Shown here in pieces: positions 49,235-62,465 of a stretch of 64,000 nucleotides of DNA. Under the pieces are notes generated by a model. It was not told the origin of the DNA and did no database searches. It worked only from the letters and a program-made list of their open reading frames with translations. Made by a program: the position numbers and the translations under genes. Every line of letters begins with the position of its first letter. Positions within the stretch are counted from its first letter, which is position 1. Origin of the DNA: Xiphophorus maculatus. Lineage: Eukaryota > Chordata > Actinopteri > Cyprinodontiformes > Poeciliidae. The DNA lies in assembly GCF_002775205.1 (NCBI RefSeq), contig NC_036456.1:16519463-16583462 (forward strand), in the 5' to 3' direction.

Positions 49235-49560
49235 TGCACTCACTGATTGCAGTTTTCTGGTCGATCGCTGATTACCGATCTTTAAAAAGTCTGATCTGCC
49301 GATTAAAATTCTGGCCAACGGCAATTTCTTTTTCTTTTTTTGTTTGAAATGTTGCCGAGTAGGCAACAATGTGGTGACTATTGCTGACCGCGTAAGCTTG
49401 CAGACGTGACCCGGTGGATGGGTCCGTCAGTCAAACCTCTGTCATGGGAGAGCAGAAGATTTTTAGACCTTTGCTGAGGTAGATAAAATCTGCTTCACAT
49501 ACAAGTATCGGCCGATCACCAATCTCCCAAAATTAAGGAAATCGGCACTCTTTAGATTTT
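49235..49560. repeat. Probable hAT-derived repeat
   Basis: Contains CGATCGCTGATTACCGATC near the left and ATCGGCCGATCACCAATC near the right, phrases of a common fish repeat with inverted ends. Boundaries are approximate. Confidence 0.35.
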
Positions 49561-49658
49561 GCAGAAAAATGATTGAAAATCGTTCATTTTACCTCCACGT
49601 TTTCTGCTTCACGTAGCTTTTCAAGGTAACAACACACACGCAGCTTTGAGCAACTTAC

Positions 49659-49950
49659 CCGCAGTTGTGCAAGCGTATCCTTAACAGAGGTGTCTGACGT
49701 CTGGTTACAGTCCGGCAGACGGCTGCCTCATGTTTGGGTCAGCAGCAGCGCTGACACCCGGTGTTTGCTAAGCTAATGTCTCCCCCGTGAATCCTCACGT
49801 TGGTCACACTCTAACAATGGCCCTCGCCTTATCGCTTCTTCCCCCTGAAAACCCTCTTGAGACAAACCTTGTTGTGAAACAAACCTCCTCACAACCTCAG
49901 GCTGCAGAGGAACATGTGTAACTTGTACCGTGGCGGATGAAGGTTGAAGA
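49659..49950 (-). other. Probable non-coding first exon and promoter of sepsecs
   Basis: A consensus donor (minus-strand GTAAGT) follows position 49659, and the start-codon exon begins with an acceptor at 48050-48051. Together they imply a spliced 5' UTR with a 1.6 kb first intron. The segment is GC- and CpG-richer than its flanks. The upstream limit is a guess; no TATA box is obvious. Confidence 0.5.
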
Positions 49951-50539
49951 CGGAAAGCAGAGCGCTGAACTACGGCAGGCTGTCACGTGACTTCAGCGCG
50001 CAGATCACGTGATCAAAGTTTGTCTGTCAGAGCAGAAAAGAGAACCGCAGTTTTAATTGCGGCTTTAAATTCGTGTTTTCCAGAAATTGTCCTCGTCACA
50101 TTTTTACTTTTAAAAATAGATTTTTTTTATTTATTTATTTTTTTTTTAGAAATAGATTCGTGTTTTGACCCATTATCTGTAATGAAAACGTCGCATTTTA
50201 AAACAAGAAAACTACACTCAGAACAAGAGATGGGACAGTTGTCAGTCATGGTAAAAACTATCTAAATCCTATGATGAAATTACATAAACACAAATTTATT
50301 AGTCCGAAGGTCTTGACAGCATTTCAAATTTGAAACCTGGATATTGACCGGGCTATTTCAGAGTTAGCTGTCAGGCTGCTTTATATTATTTTAGAATACT
50401 TTGGTTGTACAAGGGACCTAGTGGACTCAGAGGCTGCAAGATGCCCAGGTTCTGTGGGTGAAAAACAAGCCAAAATCATCACCCTTTCACCAGTGTTTCA
50501 ACACTGAGAGCATTTGGCTGTCTGTGTTGAAACACTGAT

Positions 50540-50750
50540 TTAGTCCTTTAAATCAAGACTAAAAACTTATTTAGAGTTGACTTCAATTAATAGTAACTGG
50601 AGCGTCATAAATTGTAGTCAATTATTGAACATTTCATCACTTTGCTTTATTTTGCCACTGTTGTTTGTTGTTGTTTTTTTCTCATTGTGTAAAGCACTTT
50701 AAATTGCCCTGTTACTAAAATGTCCTGTACAAATCAACCTGGTTTCTCAT
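50540..50750 (+). repeat. LINE (L2-like) 3' tail fragment
   Basis: TTTAAATCAAGACTAAAAAC, GTGTAAAGCACTTTAAATTG and AAATGTCCTGTACAAATCAA are phrases of the 3' end of L2-like LINEs common in teleosts. No coding part is attached. Confidence 0.45.
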
Positions 50751-51652
50751 TGCACTGGAAAGTGTGGCCAAACTGATCTAATTTGCGAAAAAAAAAGTAC
50801 AAGATTCCCAAAGTCTTGTTGTTCATTCAGATGCAACTTTGCAAAGGTTGTGCAGCCATGTTAAATTTAGAGAAAAGATTCTCTTGACAACTCTTCTGTT
50901 CTTTTTCTGGTTAACATTGAACATGCCATCTCTGGATATTTCAGTATTCTCTTTCTGTTTCACACATCCAGTTAAAAAAAAAAAAATATATATATATATA
51001 TATTCACTTTTGATAGATTAATACGATATCAATCTTTTAGTTCCTTAACAACATCTACAATTGTCAAATAACAGGTCATAACACACCAATGGATTCACAT
51101 TCATCTTTTAATGTCAGTTTCAGACCAACCACTCATAATAATCATTTAGCCTTTTAAAAGTGAAAATTTGACTTTTTAAATCCTTACCTATTGTACAAAT
51201 CTATTCTAAGCAACAATGTTTTTTATTATTTACCAGAAAATTGTACCTATTATTTCTTGGGTCAAGAATTGTTTAGTAAAAGTAAACATTTGTACCCACA
51301 AATATGTGCTTAAAAGCCTAAAAGAGCGAAGAACATCAATACAGTTTGCTTATTTTGATGTAACAGCAGGATTTTACTGTTGTGGTTGGTTGAACGCTAA
51401 TTTGTATCGAGTAATTTGTTTAATGATGCGATTGTTTCCTCCACTGAATAGTCTATTATCTTATTCACAAAAGTCTGAAATCAAACCTACATGTAAATTC
51501 GACCACAAATACAGAAATCTTTCAAATATACTTAAACATTTCTGTCTGATGAGGAGGCAAAAAAGTTTCACATGCACATTTTTTGAAAAACACATTTAAA
51601 AAAACATTAAAGGTGCACAGCAATTTAACCCTTATGCCTCCAAACAAAAACA

Positions 51653-51654
<2 letters not shown>

Positions 51655-51686
<32 letters not shown>
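51655..51686. repeat. (CA)n microsatellite
   Basis: About 16 uninterrupted CA units. Confidence 0.9.
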
Positions 51687-51690
<4 letters not shown>

Positions 51691-54600
51691 AAACAAATGC
51701 TGTATACATGAATACCATATAAAACAACACAAAATACAATGCCACACAAAATGCTTGGAATCTATTAGGGTCACATACTCTATTAGATTCAAAAGCCCAA
51801 ACAAAAGGACTTTAACAGAGACTTAAACATGAAATTACTCATAGTGACAGTGGATAATTGATAGCGTCAACTTGGTAACTTTGCATCAATTCTGTTTACC
51901 AAGCATGCATGTGGTGACTCTGGAAAGGAAAACTCCCTTTCAAAACGAAGAAAACTCCAGCAGAACCTGCTTCGAAGTGGAAGATCGACAAGACAAAGCA
52001 GACATACAAAGTCACAGAAGCAAAGACCCAGGAGGATCCTGTTTAAAAACAATCTGATGCGTTAATGGCAGCAGTGGTTCCTTCGGGGTTTTCATCTGTT
52101 AGGAAAACATGTAATTTGAGCTTTGATTCAATAGTAAAATCCATTGAAACAAAAGGCTCAGCATACAGTATATCAGGTAACCTTTAGCACATGTTAGCCC
52201 TATTTCATCATTTTGACATTTTAATTGGGTCTAAATTTCATATTTTGCCTAAGCAAGAAAAAAAATAATTATTATTTTATAGCTTTCGGTGTGGCACTCT
52301 AAGGTTAACACTCTCTGGTACCAGAAATAAATAAAAAAATAAAAGAACAATAACAACAAAAAAACCAACAACAAACTTTTTTTTTTAAAAAATTATTTGT
52401 ATATAACTATTCAATGGGAGGTGGAGGGGAAATGTTGTGTCAAGATAAGATTTTAGGTTAAGATAAAGTAAAAAAAAAAAAAAAAAAAGTTGCTATCTCT
52501 TATTATCTTGAACTGGCAGATAGAAACAAATGACTTTATTCTGTGATATATTGACATTACATTTAGAGACAGATAGATAGATTCTGGGACACTCATTTCT
52601 GTATGGCTTAATTTAACAAACTAATTCTTCAATTCTTATTCAAATGTGGCTGCAATTTGCGATAATATTAAACTAAAACAAAATTCTTTCAAATTCATAT
52701 GATACAGTCTGCAGTATTACACGGTGGCGTAAACCGACAGGGCTGGTTCTGGCTACACCTTCAGCCAGAAAATCTTCTGGGGTTTGGCTGCAAAGGGGAG
52801 AGAAAGATGGCAAGTTGTTGGCATAGCAGGCCTCAGAGTTCAACAGCTATGCCAACATCTTGCCTTCCTTCGGGACCCACGATAAAGAGAAGCAAAGCGC
52901 TGAAAGTTTCCCCAAAGGATCCAGATTCATCTTCATCCAGGTGGCAAAAATCAAATCAAATCAGGAGAGTTCAAACTGAGCGACATTTTAGAGCGACGTA
53001 AACAAACAAACAAACAAAAAAAAAAAAAGGTGGCGAGCCAGGAACAACGAGATCCACGTCAAATCTGAAGCTTGGCGAGACAAAGTTTACTCCATCTTCA
53101 TGATTTTACGCGCCCCCTGGAGTATAATCCAAAGATTTTATTTATAATGCGGATCATTTTAAGTTGAATAATAATTAAAAAAAAACCCCAGCAAAATACA
53201 CTCCCAATTTTCGCAAAAAAAAGAAAAAAAAGTTCTGAATTGAAAGTTATTCCCACCTGCGCGCATGGATTAGTAAGGCATCAGCCTGTTGATTCAAGAG
53301 AACTCCCGCATCAGTGCTCTCCTAAAGTCCTAAATCCTTGTGTGGAAGCGCAAAGCAGACATGCTGGACCGCCTGTCCTCCGCCTGGCAGGCGGTGTCAG
53401 CTGAGCGACTGCGGCACTGACTGCGCAGAGCTGGGAGGAGGTGTGCTTTATGCCATGCGGAGGCTTCCGGCAAAGGGTGAAAAAGAAAAAAAAAAAGGGC
53501 GCTGTCAAGGAACCCCATTGGTCAAGAAGGACCATTACTTGAGAGGACAAAATACAGAAGAAAAAAAAAAAGCAAAAGAGAGAGAGAAAAAAGAGAAAGC
53601 ATTTGAAACCTGTCAGGAGAGAAAAGTTCCCCCGGCATTTCTAACTAATTCCACAGGTACATTGTTCCGTAAACACAAATCCAAAATTCCCTGTTCACCA
53701 GAACTCTGGCGCGCAAAATAACTCATAAAAAGCATATTAATAAACGGGGCTGGGCTTGATAGTAAATGACTCAGAATGATTCAAAACTCCCGTCTAGACC
53801 AGAATTAGGGTGATGGCCAAAACATGATCACCACATGGTGAGCAAACGGTGACTGTGACTTTTCACACAACCTTGTGGTCTAAAAATAAAAAAATATGTG
53901 AAATAGTAAAATGTTCATGAATAAAAACATTTTCCCTAGTTAAACAGAGCAAAGGAGAATTTTAACAGAAACTGGTTAAACAGAGGGATATTTATTTCAG
54001 AGGGATTATCCTTTATCATGTTTGAAGACAAAGCCACCCAGATCCAGCTATGCTACTGCCTGACATCATTCTGATCTGAGGATATTCTCAGTATCAGCTG
54101 AGCTGAAGCATTCCCACAGCACCGTGCTCCCACCAACATGTCTTACAAAGTGGGACGTGTTCTTAACATAAGCAATATCTTTATTACTGAATATAGCTTC
54201 CAGCATGTGTCAGTCTAGCTTGATAGCGTCTTTATTGCAGCAGCTTTTCTTGGTTTACAATCTCACAGTCCGGTCCTGTTGAAGAGTTCTGGTGAATCTC
54301 CTATTTGAGAGCAATTTTTGGATTTGGTCTGAATCAACATTTTTCAATTCAGGATCTTTGTAGCCTCTCATATATTCCCCGACCATTCATGGTTTCTTCT
54401 GCGTGACTCCAGTCCTTCCAGTCCTAACACTTGGAAATCCTGTGATAACTTCATATGTATACCTCCCTCGACTCCTTGTGAGCAACAATTTGTTTTCTCA
54501 AGACTTTTTAGTTTTGGTCACCATGGTTTCTCCACCTCAAACCTTCACTGACGCCTTCAAACTGTGTAAATTGAGAGAAAATCCCAATTTTCAACTTGAC

Positions 54601-54844
54601 CTCACCAGATTTGAGCATTGCAGAATTAAGTCTCATTATTGCACAATGCGGCTTTGTGTTTTTGCTTAATAAAAAAAAGTCAATTTTTTTCTTTTTTTAT
54701 AAAGCAAGTATTAGAGGTTCTATGTTGAAAATTAGTCGCTCTGAAAAGACACTTGGGACAATTTAAATCCTTAAGGGAAATGACAGAATAATAAGCACTT
54801 TTTATGGTTTGAGTTCTTTATTTTTTCCCGGAAACATTTACAAG

Positions 54845-54919
54845 CTACAGCTTGTAACAGCGGACGGCATCACGTATCACTCCAACCAAGAGGCGCATCA
54901 AAGGTTCAGGCTTATCTTT
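54845..54919 (-). other. Candidate terminal coding exon, strand uncertain
   Basis: On the minus strand a pyrimidine-rich acceptor (CTTACCTGTCAG) opens 24 codons, starting KDKPEPLMRLLVGVIRDAV, then TAG, with AATAAA 23 nt further on (54817-54822). The same block is also open on the plus strand (LQLVTADGITYHSNQEAHQ) and ends at a GTAAGA donor. I recognise neither product. Confidence 0.28.
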
Positions 54920-55049
54920 CTGACAGGTAAGACAAAGTAGTTGGAAAACCACGGCAAAAGAAAGAGCAAGAATAAATTAATTACTGGATTAAAACATCGA
55001 TTCAAAGTCACTCACAACAAGTGACAGACGATTCAGCTTTTTGTTTTCT

Positions 55050-55122
55050 TAGTTTAGTTTAGTTTAGTTTAGTTTAGTTTAGTTTAGTTTAGTTTAGTTT
55101 AGTTTAGTTTAGTTTAGTTTAG
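55050..55122. repeat. (AGTTT)n pentanucleotide array
   Basis: About 14 perfect AGTTT units in a row. Confidence 0.92.
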
Positions 55123-56006
55123 GCTGCCAAAATGGAAGTACATTTTTGACCAGGTGCATGCTCCTGAGTTGCTTTAAAATATTCAGGTCATGCTTGCATC
55201 TTAGAATTTCACACATTATTGGCTAAATGTTCAATTTGTTACTACAATGTTAAATATTTCAGTATTTCCCTTTACATTGTCATCAATGTTGCTTGAATGT
55301 GTTTATTTTAAATGCCATCCTGCTAAACTTAGATGTTAAGAGTTCAGTTGTTGGGGGTGATCTTTGAAAGTTGTAGGAATTTGACAGAAGCTTGTTTTAT
55401 TCAGCATGAAAAAGCTCGTTTCAAATTAAATACATGGTGCACGTCCACATATATCTAAATATTTAAAACATGCTACAAGAAAGAGCCAAACTCAATTCTC
55501 TACACACACCTAAATAAACAAGAGATTTTTATCAGACAGCTAGGACATGATTACCTTTTATTTTTACTTTCTATTTCAGGTTGTTGTTTTTCCCTCAGCC
55601 TAAATGCTACACTTGCGTTTTTACAAACTTTTTACTCAACTCACAAAATGGGATCTTGTATCTTGTAATTTGCTGCTTTTGGCCAAATAACTTAATTGTT
55701 CTAATATGACAAAATACCCAACTTTTAAATTTAACATTGCAATATTTCTATGTAGAGCTGAATTGTAAATCACACATTTTAAAAATATAGAAGACTTTAA
55801 TTTAATTAAAATTAATTTTATGTATTTAAATAATTCTTCATATCTTATTCAGTTAAATTCATCCTTATTTATTTATTTTTATTAATTTCAGAACAGTTCT
55901 GTTCATCTGAAATGTATTAATTCAATTAATTTGCAATATTTTAAATAAAATACGTCCAATAAAATTTAGCTGATTTAATTATTCTGTATTCATTACATAT
56001 ACACAT

Positions 56007-56215
<209 letters not shown>

Positions 56216-56918
56216 CATGCTCCTATATAATTACAATTTAATATTCAGGTAAATATTTGAATAATTTTGTATGATTTTTGTAGAATTTTATCATAGACTA
56301 GCATTGGTTTGCAGAACATGACATCAGAACAAACATATTAGTATATAGTTAAAAGTTCATTTTTATTTATTCAGGTACTTTCCCATCTCAATTCTGTTTA
56401 ATATAATCTCACTGAAACCTGATTTGCTAACGCAAAATCAAATAAACCTGTAAAAATATAGCTTGAGGAAACGTAGTACACATTTACTTTTCTGTTTAAA
56501 AGAAATTAACGGAGGCTTTCTGAAATGTTGAACAATCTTTCCTTTAATTCAATTTATATATTTAGTTTGATAAAATCCTGACTTGTCTGTGTTTTAGAGT
56601 TGACTCACTTGTTTTCTCCACATCCGGCGGCTTCCAAATCACTGTGTGAATGTGAGAAAACTTGAATGGTTATTTTTGATACAACATTCTCCCCGTGTTG
56701 CTAATGTAAGCTCCACTTTCAGACATCGCTCAGGCTGAATCACAGAGCCACATGTGCAGAAGCTACAAACCAGATGAACACAGGCCTCCGACTGTGAGTC
56801 ACAGCAGGTCCGCCGAGACCTGAGTAAAGAAAAGAAACCCAACCAGAAACAACTAAACTGAGCAGTTCTGGATGGTGACTTGCCTCCGTCTTGAGATATT
56901 TTGAGCTGACTCTCTTAC

Positions 56919-56990
56919 ATCGTAGCCAAAGTCTGACTCCAACGAGTCTCTCTGCTGCCAGGCTTGTAGCAAGATCAAACCAGCATGCAT
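56919..56990 (-). other. Candidate first coding exon, unassigned
   Basis: On the minus strand an ATG at 56990 opens 24 codons (MHAGLILLQAWQQRDSLES) up to a consensus donor GTAAGA. It sits in a G+C-richer block (56590-57260), unusual for the surrounding DNA. No family is recognised and no partner exon is proven. Confidence 0.2.
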
Positions 56991-58044
56991 GACTTGGCTT
57001 GCAGCTTCCTCTGAGACTTTGCTGAGTCAAGTGCGCAACAACTCCCTGCAGCGACAAGCAGACTAAAGTCCGCCCGAGTGCAGTCTGGCTGACCAAGCCG
57101 CCCCCTCTGTGCCCTTTGACCTCATCACCGTCAGCACGTGGAGTTCATTAACTCCTGGCAGATGATCCAGAAACGACTGCTAGGTCCTGAACAGGCCCTC
57201 GCTGAATAGGGGGAAAGTCCCAGCAGACTCCGCGACTGACTCATGCACTTATGAGGAATCCTGGTGAGGCGGGAACGTTTACTGTGGAAGCTTTGAAAAA
57301 CTACAACACGTTCATGATGAATAGGGAGTTGGAGGGAAAATAACTTCTATGGATTTTTCCTCCCTCAGACCTTTATTGAAATTATTACCGCAGCTTCAAG
57401 ACTGGTTTGTAATTTATTTTAGTTTGTAGTATTTGAGAAAAACAAAAACGTAAAAGTTATTAGCCTTGCAAGTATTATTATGCTTTCTAGTAGCATGAAA
57501 CAGAAACAGAATGAATCTATTGTTGAACAAACCACAGAGCATTCATGACATGATGTATGTAAAAGTGTCCTCAGGCAAATTCCTCACTTAATAATCTCGG
57601 ATGCATGTTCATAGTTAATTTATTTGTTGCAGCAGTAATAATTCAGATTCTTTTATTAGGGGTCTCAGTGATGATGTGTGAGTTGTTTCTTATGAAGCTC
57701 TCTCTGCTGAAAATAGGTCACTTTTCCATTTCCTGAAGTAAAACAAGTTAAACCAGCTTCTTCTTCTCAGTCATAGAAATAAACGTTGAATCCCTGCATT
57801 TGTGGGGGGTTTTTTGTGTTTTTGGTTTTTTTGAGTCATCTTTCAGACAACTTGTTTTCTTTCCAAAACTTATCTCACCACCTTGGAAGGGTTTCTTTTT
57901 CCTATCTCTCATCTTGGAGGCAAACTGTCCTGTATGTTATTAGATGCATCCTCACTCCTACACATTCAAAGGAATGAACTAACTCGCATCTCGTCACCAG
58001 GATCTGCAGAAGCCTGTCACTCACCCATTAAGATCAAGCTGGTG

Positions 58045-58070
58045 CGTGTGTGTGTGTGTGTGTGTGTGTG
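58045..58070. repeat. (GT)n microsatellite
   Basis: About 13 GT units followed by a GA-rich stretch. Confidence 0.85.
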
Positions 58071-58329
58071 AGAGCGAGAGAGAAAGAAAAAGATTTAAGG
58101 ACTAAGATTAGGAAATACTAAATTTCAAGTACTTTCTGTCAAGTGAGAAAAAAGAAATCATTGTAGTATTTTTTAAATATATTTATCATTCAGCAAACAA
58201 ATTGTAACATAACCCAGTTTATTATTGAATGTGGATTTACATGCCACATATGTTCACTTTTTATGAGTGTAAAAATGATCCGAAAAGATCCAATAATTTA
58301 GATTAAACAGACACACAAAGATAAAAAAA

Positions 58330-58960
58330 AAAAAAAAGTGAGACATTCAAACGCTTTGGAAGGTAGAGCAGGAGCAGCCACAAGGCTTAAGGTAACTCTG
58401 GAGGAAACAACATGCATGGGTTAACAATTGGCAGTGGCAGCATCATGCTGTGAGAGATACCTTTCATTATCACAGACAAGGAAGCTTCAGGTTAAAGAAG
58501 ATCAATGAAGCTAAAAACAAGGTTCACCTTACAGCAAGACCTTGAGGCTAAACATACAACCATTATTAAAATGGCATGGTTTAGATTGAATCACAGTCAT
58601 AGATTGGTGTAGTTAAAGATTAGATGGAATTAAGAAGCTGTGGTAAGACTTGAAAACTGAAGTTCACAGATGCTTTTTGTCCAATCTGACTGAGTTTGAG
58701 CTGTTTTGCAAACAAGAGAGGAAAAGAAATTTCAGTCTCTAAACACAAAACACAGAAGAACTGCAACTGTAATATCAATGAAAGGCTGTTGTAAAGAGAA
58801 AGAGACGTCACAGATTACTGTTTAGATATGAAAAATATAGAAAACCATGTATTGTTTTCCTGACTTCACCATTTCATCGGTTTGTGTTGGTCTATCACAT
58901 TTACAAGTGGCTTAAATATCTTTGTAGCGGTTCTGTTTTACCAGTGTGAACAGTCAGAAA
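58330..58960 (+). mobile_element. Decayed Tc1-like element
   Basis: GGCAGTGGCAGCATCATGCT near 58431 is the transposase word, and TTTGTGTTGGTCTATCACAT near 58880 belongs to the distal end of the same fish family. Frames are broken. Confidence 0.5.
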
Positions 58961-60361
58961 TAGGCAGAAATAGTTGTCTTTGTCATATTATGCCACATTA
59001 GACGTTTATTGATTTGTGTCTGATGATGACTGCAGCTGACATATTCTACTAAAAATATTGCTGCAACTATGTGCCCCTTTAATTACTGCACTGCCCTGCC
59101 CTGCTATTAAGAAACAGCCTGGGGCAGCAGAACATAAGCAGAAAAACAAAGCTACTCCTGGAACAAATCTAAAGGCACAAAAGCACTCGGAGTTCTCCAG
59201 TGGGGTTTTTATTTTATTCTCCGAAGCGATCAGTGGGTGTTGCACAAATAATTATAAATAGCTGCCATTATGTTTGCTGAATCTTAATGAGTTCTTTGGA
59301 AAATTCACCTGAAATATTTAATCAATAAGGTCCGCAGATTGTGATAATTCAGTGGAGGAATGAACTGCAACTATACATAGAATCCACGTTAGATTATGCG
59401 TGATATCAACACAATTAATAGACAATAGGATGTGTATGAGTATATGTGCAGATGTGTATAGCAGCATGGATTTTAGAACAGGACCTTTTACTTCTTGTTT
59501 ACTTTATAAATCAAATGATTTATGAGCTGTCAATGGAGTTTTTTATGTGGGTATCATTTGACTAGAACGGAGTAAATCAAATGCACTTTGGACTTGTCGT
59601 GAAAGAAAACATTAATCAGATTCTTTGATCTCCTTGTTTTTGATTTATCTTCTAACAACGTCTCCTGTCCCATGTGCTTCCTCTGCTGGAGTTTGATATT
59701 ATACAATAATTTTTAATTATGTAAGGTACAATTGCATTTTTCTTATTGAAAAAATAGCCTAAATTTGAACAGAAGTAGTAATTAAATACACTTCAATCGC
59801 AGCAGCACCTTGAAACATTGTTGATTTTTAAAAATCACACTCACAGTGAAATCTTCTCTTTTAGAGGATATCCAAAGGCAAATAAAATGTTGGTATATTT
59901 GATCCAAAAAAATGTAAATAAAAAATTGCGAAGAGCAACTTGTCTGTCCCAAGGAAACACAGTGAGTGTATTTTAGGGGTAATCTGCCTGTGTAAATATC
60001 TCCAATGATCTGTCTCAGTGTGTGGCATGGGTTGACACAGGCAGAAACAGTTTCCAGTGAAATGCAAAGAAGAAGCCCTGATACTGGGATTACTGGCAAA
60101 GAAAAGGAAAACTAGTTAGGGAGAGTCAAACAAACTTCCGAGGAAAGATCAGAGATTTGTTTCGGGCTGGCGTGATAAACTTTGTTGAGGGGATATTTAA
60201 CTTTTAATATCAAGTTGATTTTCACAGGATGTCCTTTAGCATAAATCTGTCAGTAGAATAAATGCTGAACTGAAAAATTCACCATATTTGAAGAGAACCC
60301 AAATTCAATTTACTGACATTCCTCCCCTATGTATACGAAACTAGAATCTATATATCTAGAA

Positions 60362-60901
60362 TAAGCAGTGTCTGTCTAGGTATGTCTACTGGATTTGACC
60401 TCCTATAACACCACTTTTCACTCATCTATGAGGGGCTTCATATTTTCTCTCTTATCTTGCCTACCAGCTTTGTGAGGCTTGGTGGAGCAAAGACTAAGAT
60501 GATGCCAAAGACCCACAGGCGAAGGTAAACACCACCACCCTACTGTGGAAATGTCTCCTTTAATCTTCCTCACAACATTTAGAAATCAAAACGAAGGTAA
60601 GTCAATTGAGTTGTACCGGCACGACATTCTGCTTCTTGGTTATTTCAAGTGACAGCAATGAGACAATGGAAATGCATTTAGTTGGAAAAGCATGAGACAT
60701 TGTTCTAGGGAAAAACACAAACTAAGAGAGGAAAACGCCGTAAGACACAAGAGTTTTCCAACTTACTGGTGGGCGGACTGTGTATGGCAAGCAGTCTGTG
60801 TACATATTTGAAATCCTTGATGTGACCCTCAAGGTCTTGACTGCTCTGCACAATTTGCAGATTTGCTCACACGAGTTAGATTAAGCAGTGTCTGTCTAGA
60901 T
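60362..60901. repeat. Pair of 19-bp direct repeats about 520 bp apart
   Basis: TAAGCAGTGTCTGTCTAG occurs at about 60363 and again at about 60883. The DNA between shows no terminal repeats, so this may be a duplicated fragment or two copies of a short repeat. Confidence 0.5.
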
Positions 60902-62465
60902 AAACAACCTTAACAAGCTTATTAAGAACACTTTTTTTTTGCCAACCAGTGACTCTTCTGTTTTTGAAATACAGCAAGATAAAAGTGAACTAGTTTCAGC
61001 CAAAGTCCAACTACAGCAGCGTAGCGGCAAACTGATAATCCAGCATTAAAGGTGTCATTCATTTTACATATCGGAATATTTACGAACTAGCTTGCCATAC
61101 ACTGGAATGAGGGTAGCCGTTTCGTCATCATTAACCAGAGGCCGCAAGGTGGCACGTTGGACACTAGATGGCGCCAAACTCTACATTTTATTACCCACTC
61201 AACCAAACAGACTTGGAAAAACGAAATCTAACAAAAAGGCTCTTGAAATAATGCACACTTTTTTACAGCTACAAAATCTATTTAATTAAAACTATTATTG
61301 AAATCGGGCTCACAATAAAATGCCAGAAATTTAATTGCCTTTTTTTGGGGCTCAATTCCTGTGAAGTGTCTACAATGCAGAGATCCCTAAAGATTTAGAG
61401 ATAGATGGGCTGATTGTTTTTACAAGAGAACCAGGTGTGCATTATCAGGGCAATGTTTGTAGTATAATTTCACCAGGATAAGCCAAGATAAACACAGAGC
61501 CTCTCGTCATATTAGAACCGATTATTTCCTATTGGCAAATTAAATAGTTATCTTCTTTGAATGAGCACCTTACGATATGAATAAAAAAATATGTTTTTGG
61601 AAACCTTTGAGGGTTTTTCTGAGAAATGTGTTTTAGACTGGAAAGACGAAGGAGTTCATACTGTCAGTACAGTTGTAGGAAAAACCAAGAGCTGATCCAG
61701 TTTCCTACAAAGCCCTCTGTATGAGACATGGCACTCCTTTTCTGTATGACATTTATCAGTCTATGACATTGCTGTTAAGAAACTTTGAACCATTATTTTT
61801 CTAACATTGCAATTTAGTTTTTTGAGACATCTGTTGTGCAAAGCTGTGTCAATTTACAGCACTGCAATTGAGTTAATGGCCGCCTGGACTCGGCCATTGC
61901 ACCAGCTTGATTCTTTTCTTTTTCAGCCGTTCTGGTATGGATTCCCCTTCCCGCTCTCACTTTTTCTGGGATCGCTTTTCTGTTGATGGCACAATTTGGA
62001 TTAACTTCAGCTACCTTTGGGCTCACAACACAGAAGACTAATAGTTGGTCGTGAGAGGAAGACAAACACAGCACCAGTGGGTTGCAGAGGTCACCCAAAG
62101 GAAATTACATAGGAATAGTGGAGTTTCACACTTGTGATAGAAGATTGATCTCCCTTATCCAGAACCTTAACGATGAAAATGACTGAAGTTTGAATGGTGC
62201 TTAATAATTTACATTTAACCAAACATTACTGAGGATTCAAGTAAGTATTTCGGCATAAATCTTTAATTTTGACACTCGATTAGAGAACATCAACAATGAA
62301 TTCTACCTAGTTCTTTTAAAAAAGTTATATGTTGTAAAAGTGGACAGAGACAAACAAATTTTTAAAAGACCCGAACTGAAATGACTGTGAAGCCAATGAT
62401 TGGTGGAATAAGAATAAGAAAAAAAAAAGAATAACAAGACACTTTTGCGTATTTGAATTAGCATA

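Larger units (their letters stand above)
49960..54830. other. Intergenic sequence upstream of sepsecs
   Basis: No gene could be assembled. The most gene-like stretch is the G+C-richer block at about 53230-53480, which could be a promoter or non-coding first exon on the minus strand (donor-like GTGGGAAT near 53260). Homopolymer runs, a (CA)n tract and a LINE-like tail fill much of the rest. Confidence 0.4.
57300..62440. other. Intergenic or intronic sequence, nothing assigned
   Basis: No gene supported. Contains a (GT)n tract at 58045-58070, Tc1-like debris at 58330-58960 and a 19-bp direct repeat (below). If the minus-strand 3' end at 63.8 kb is real, this stretch lies downstream of that gene. 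Confidence 0.4.

Noticed and set aside
52699-53001. 100-codon plus-strand frame
   Set aside because: No splice context, no similarity recognised, and the opposite strand is equally open in part.
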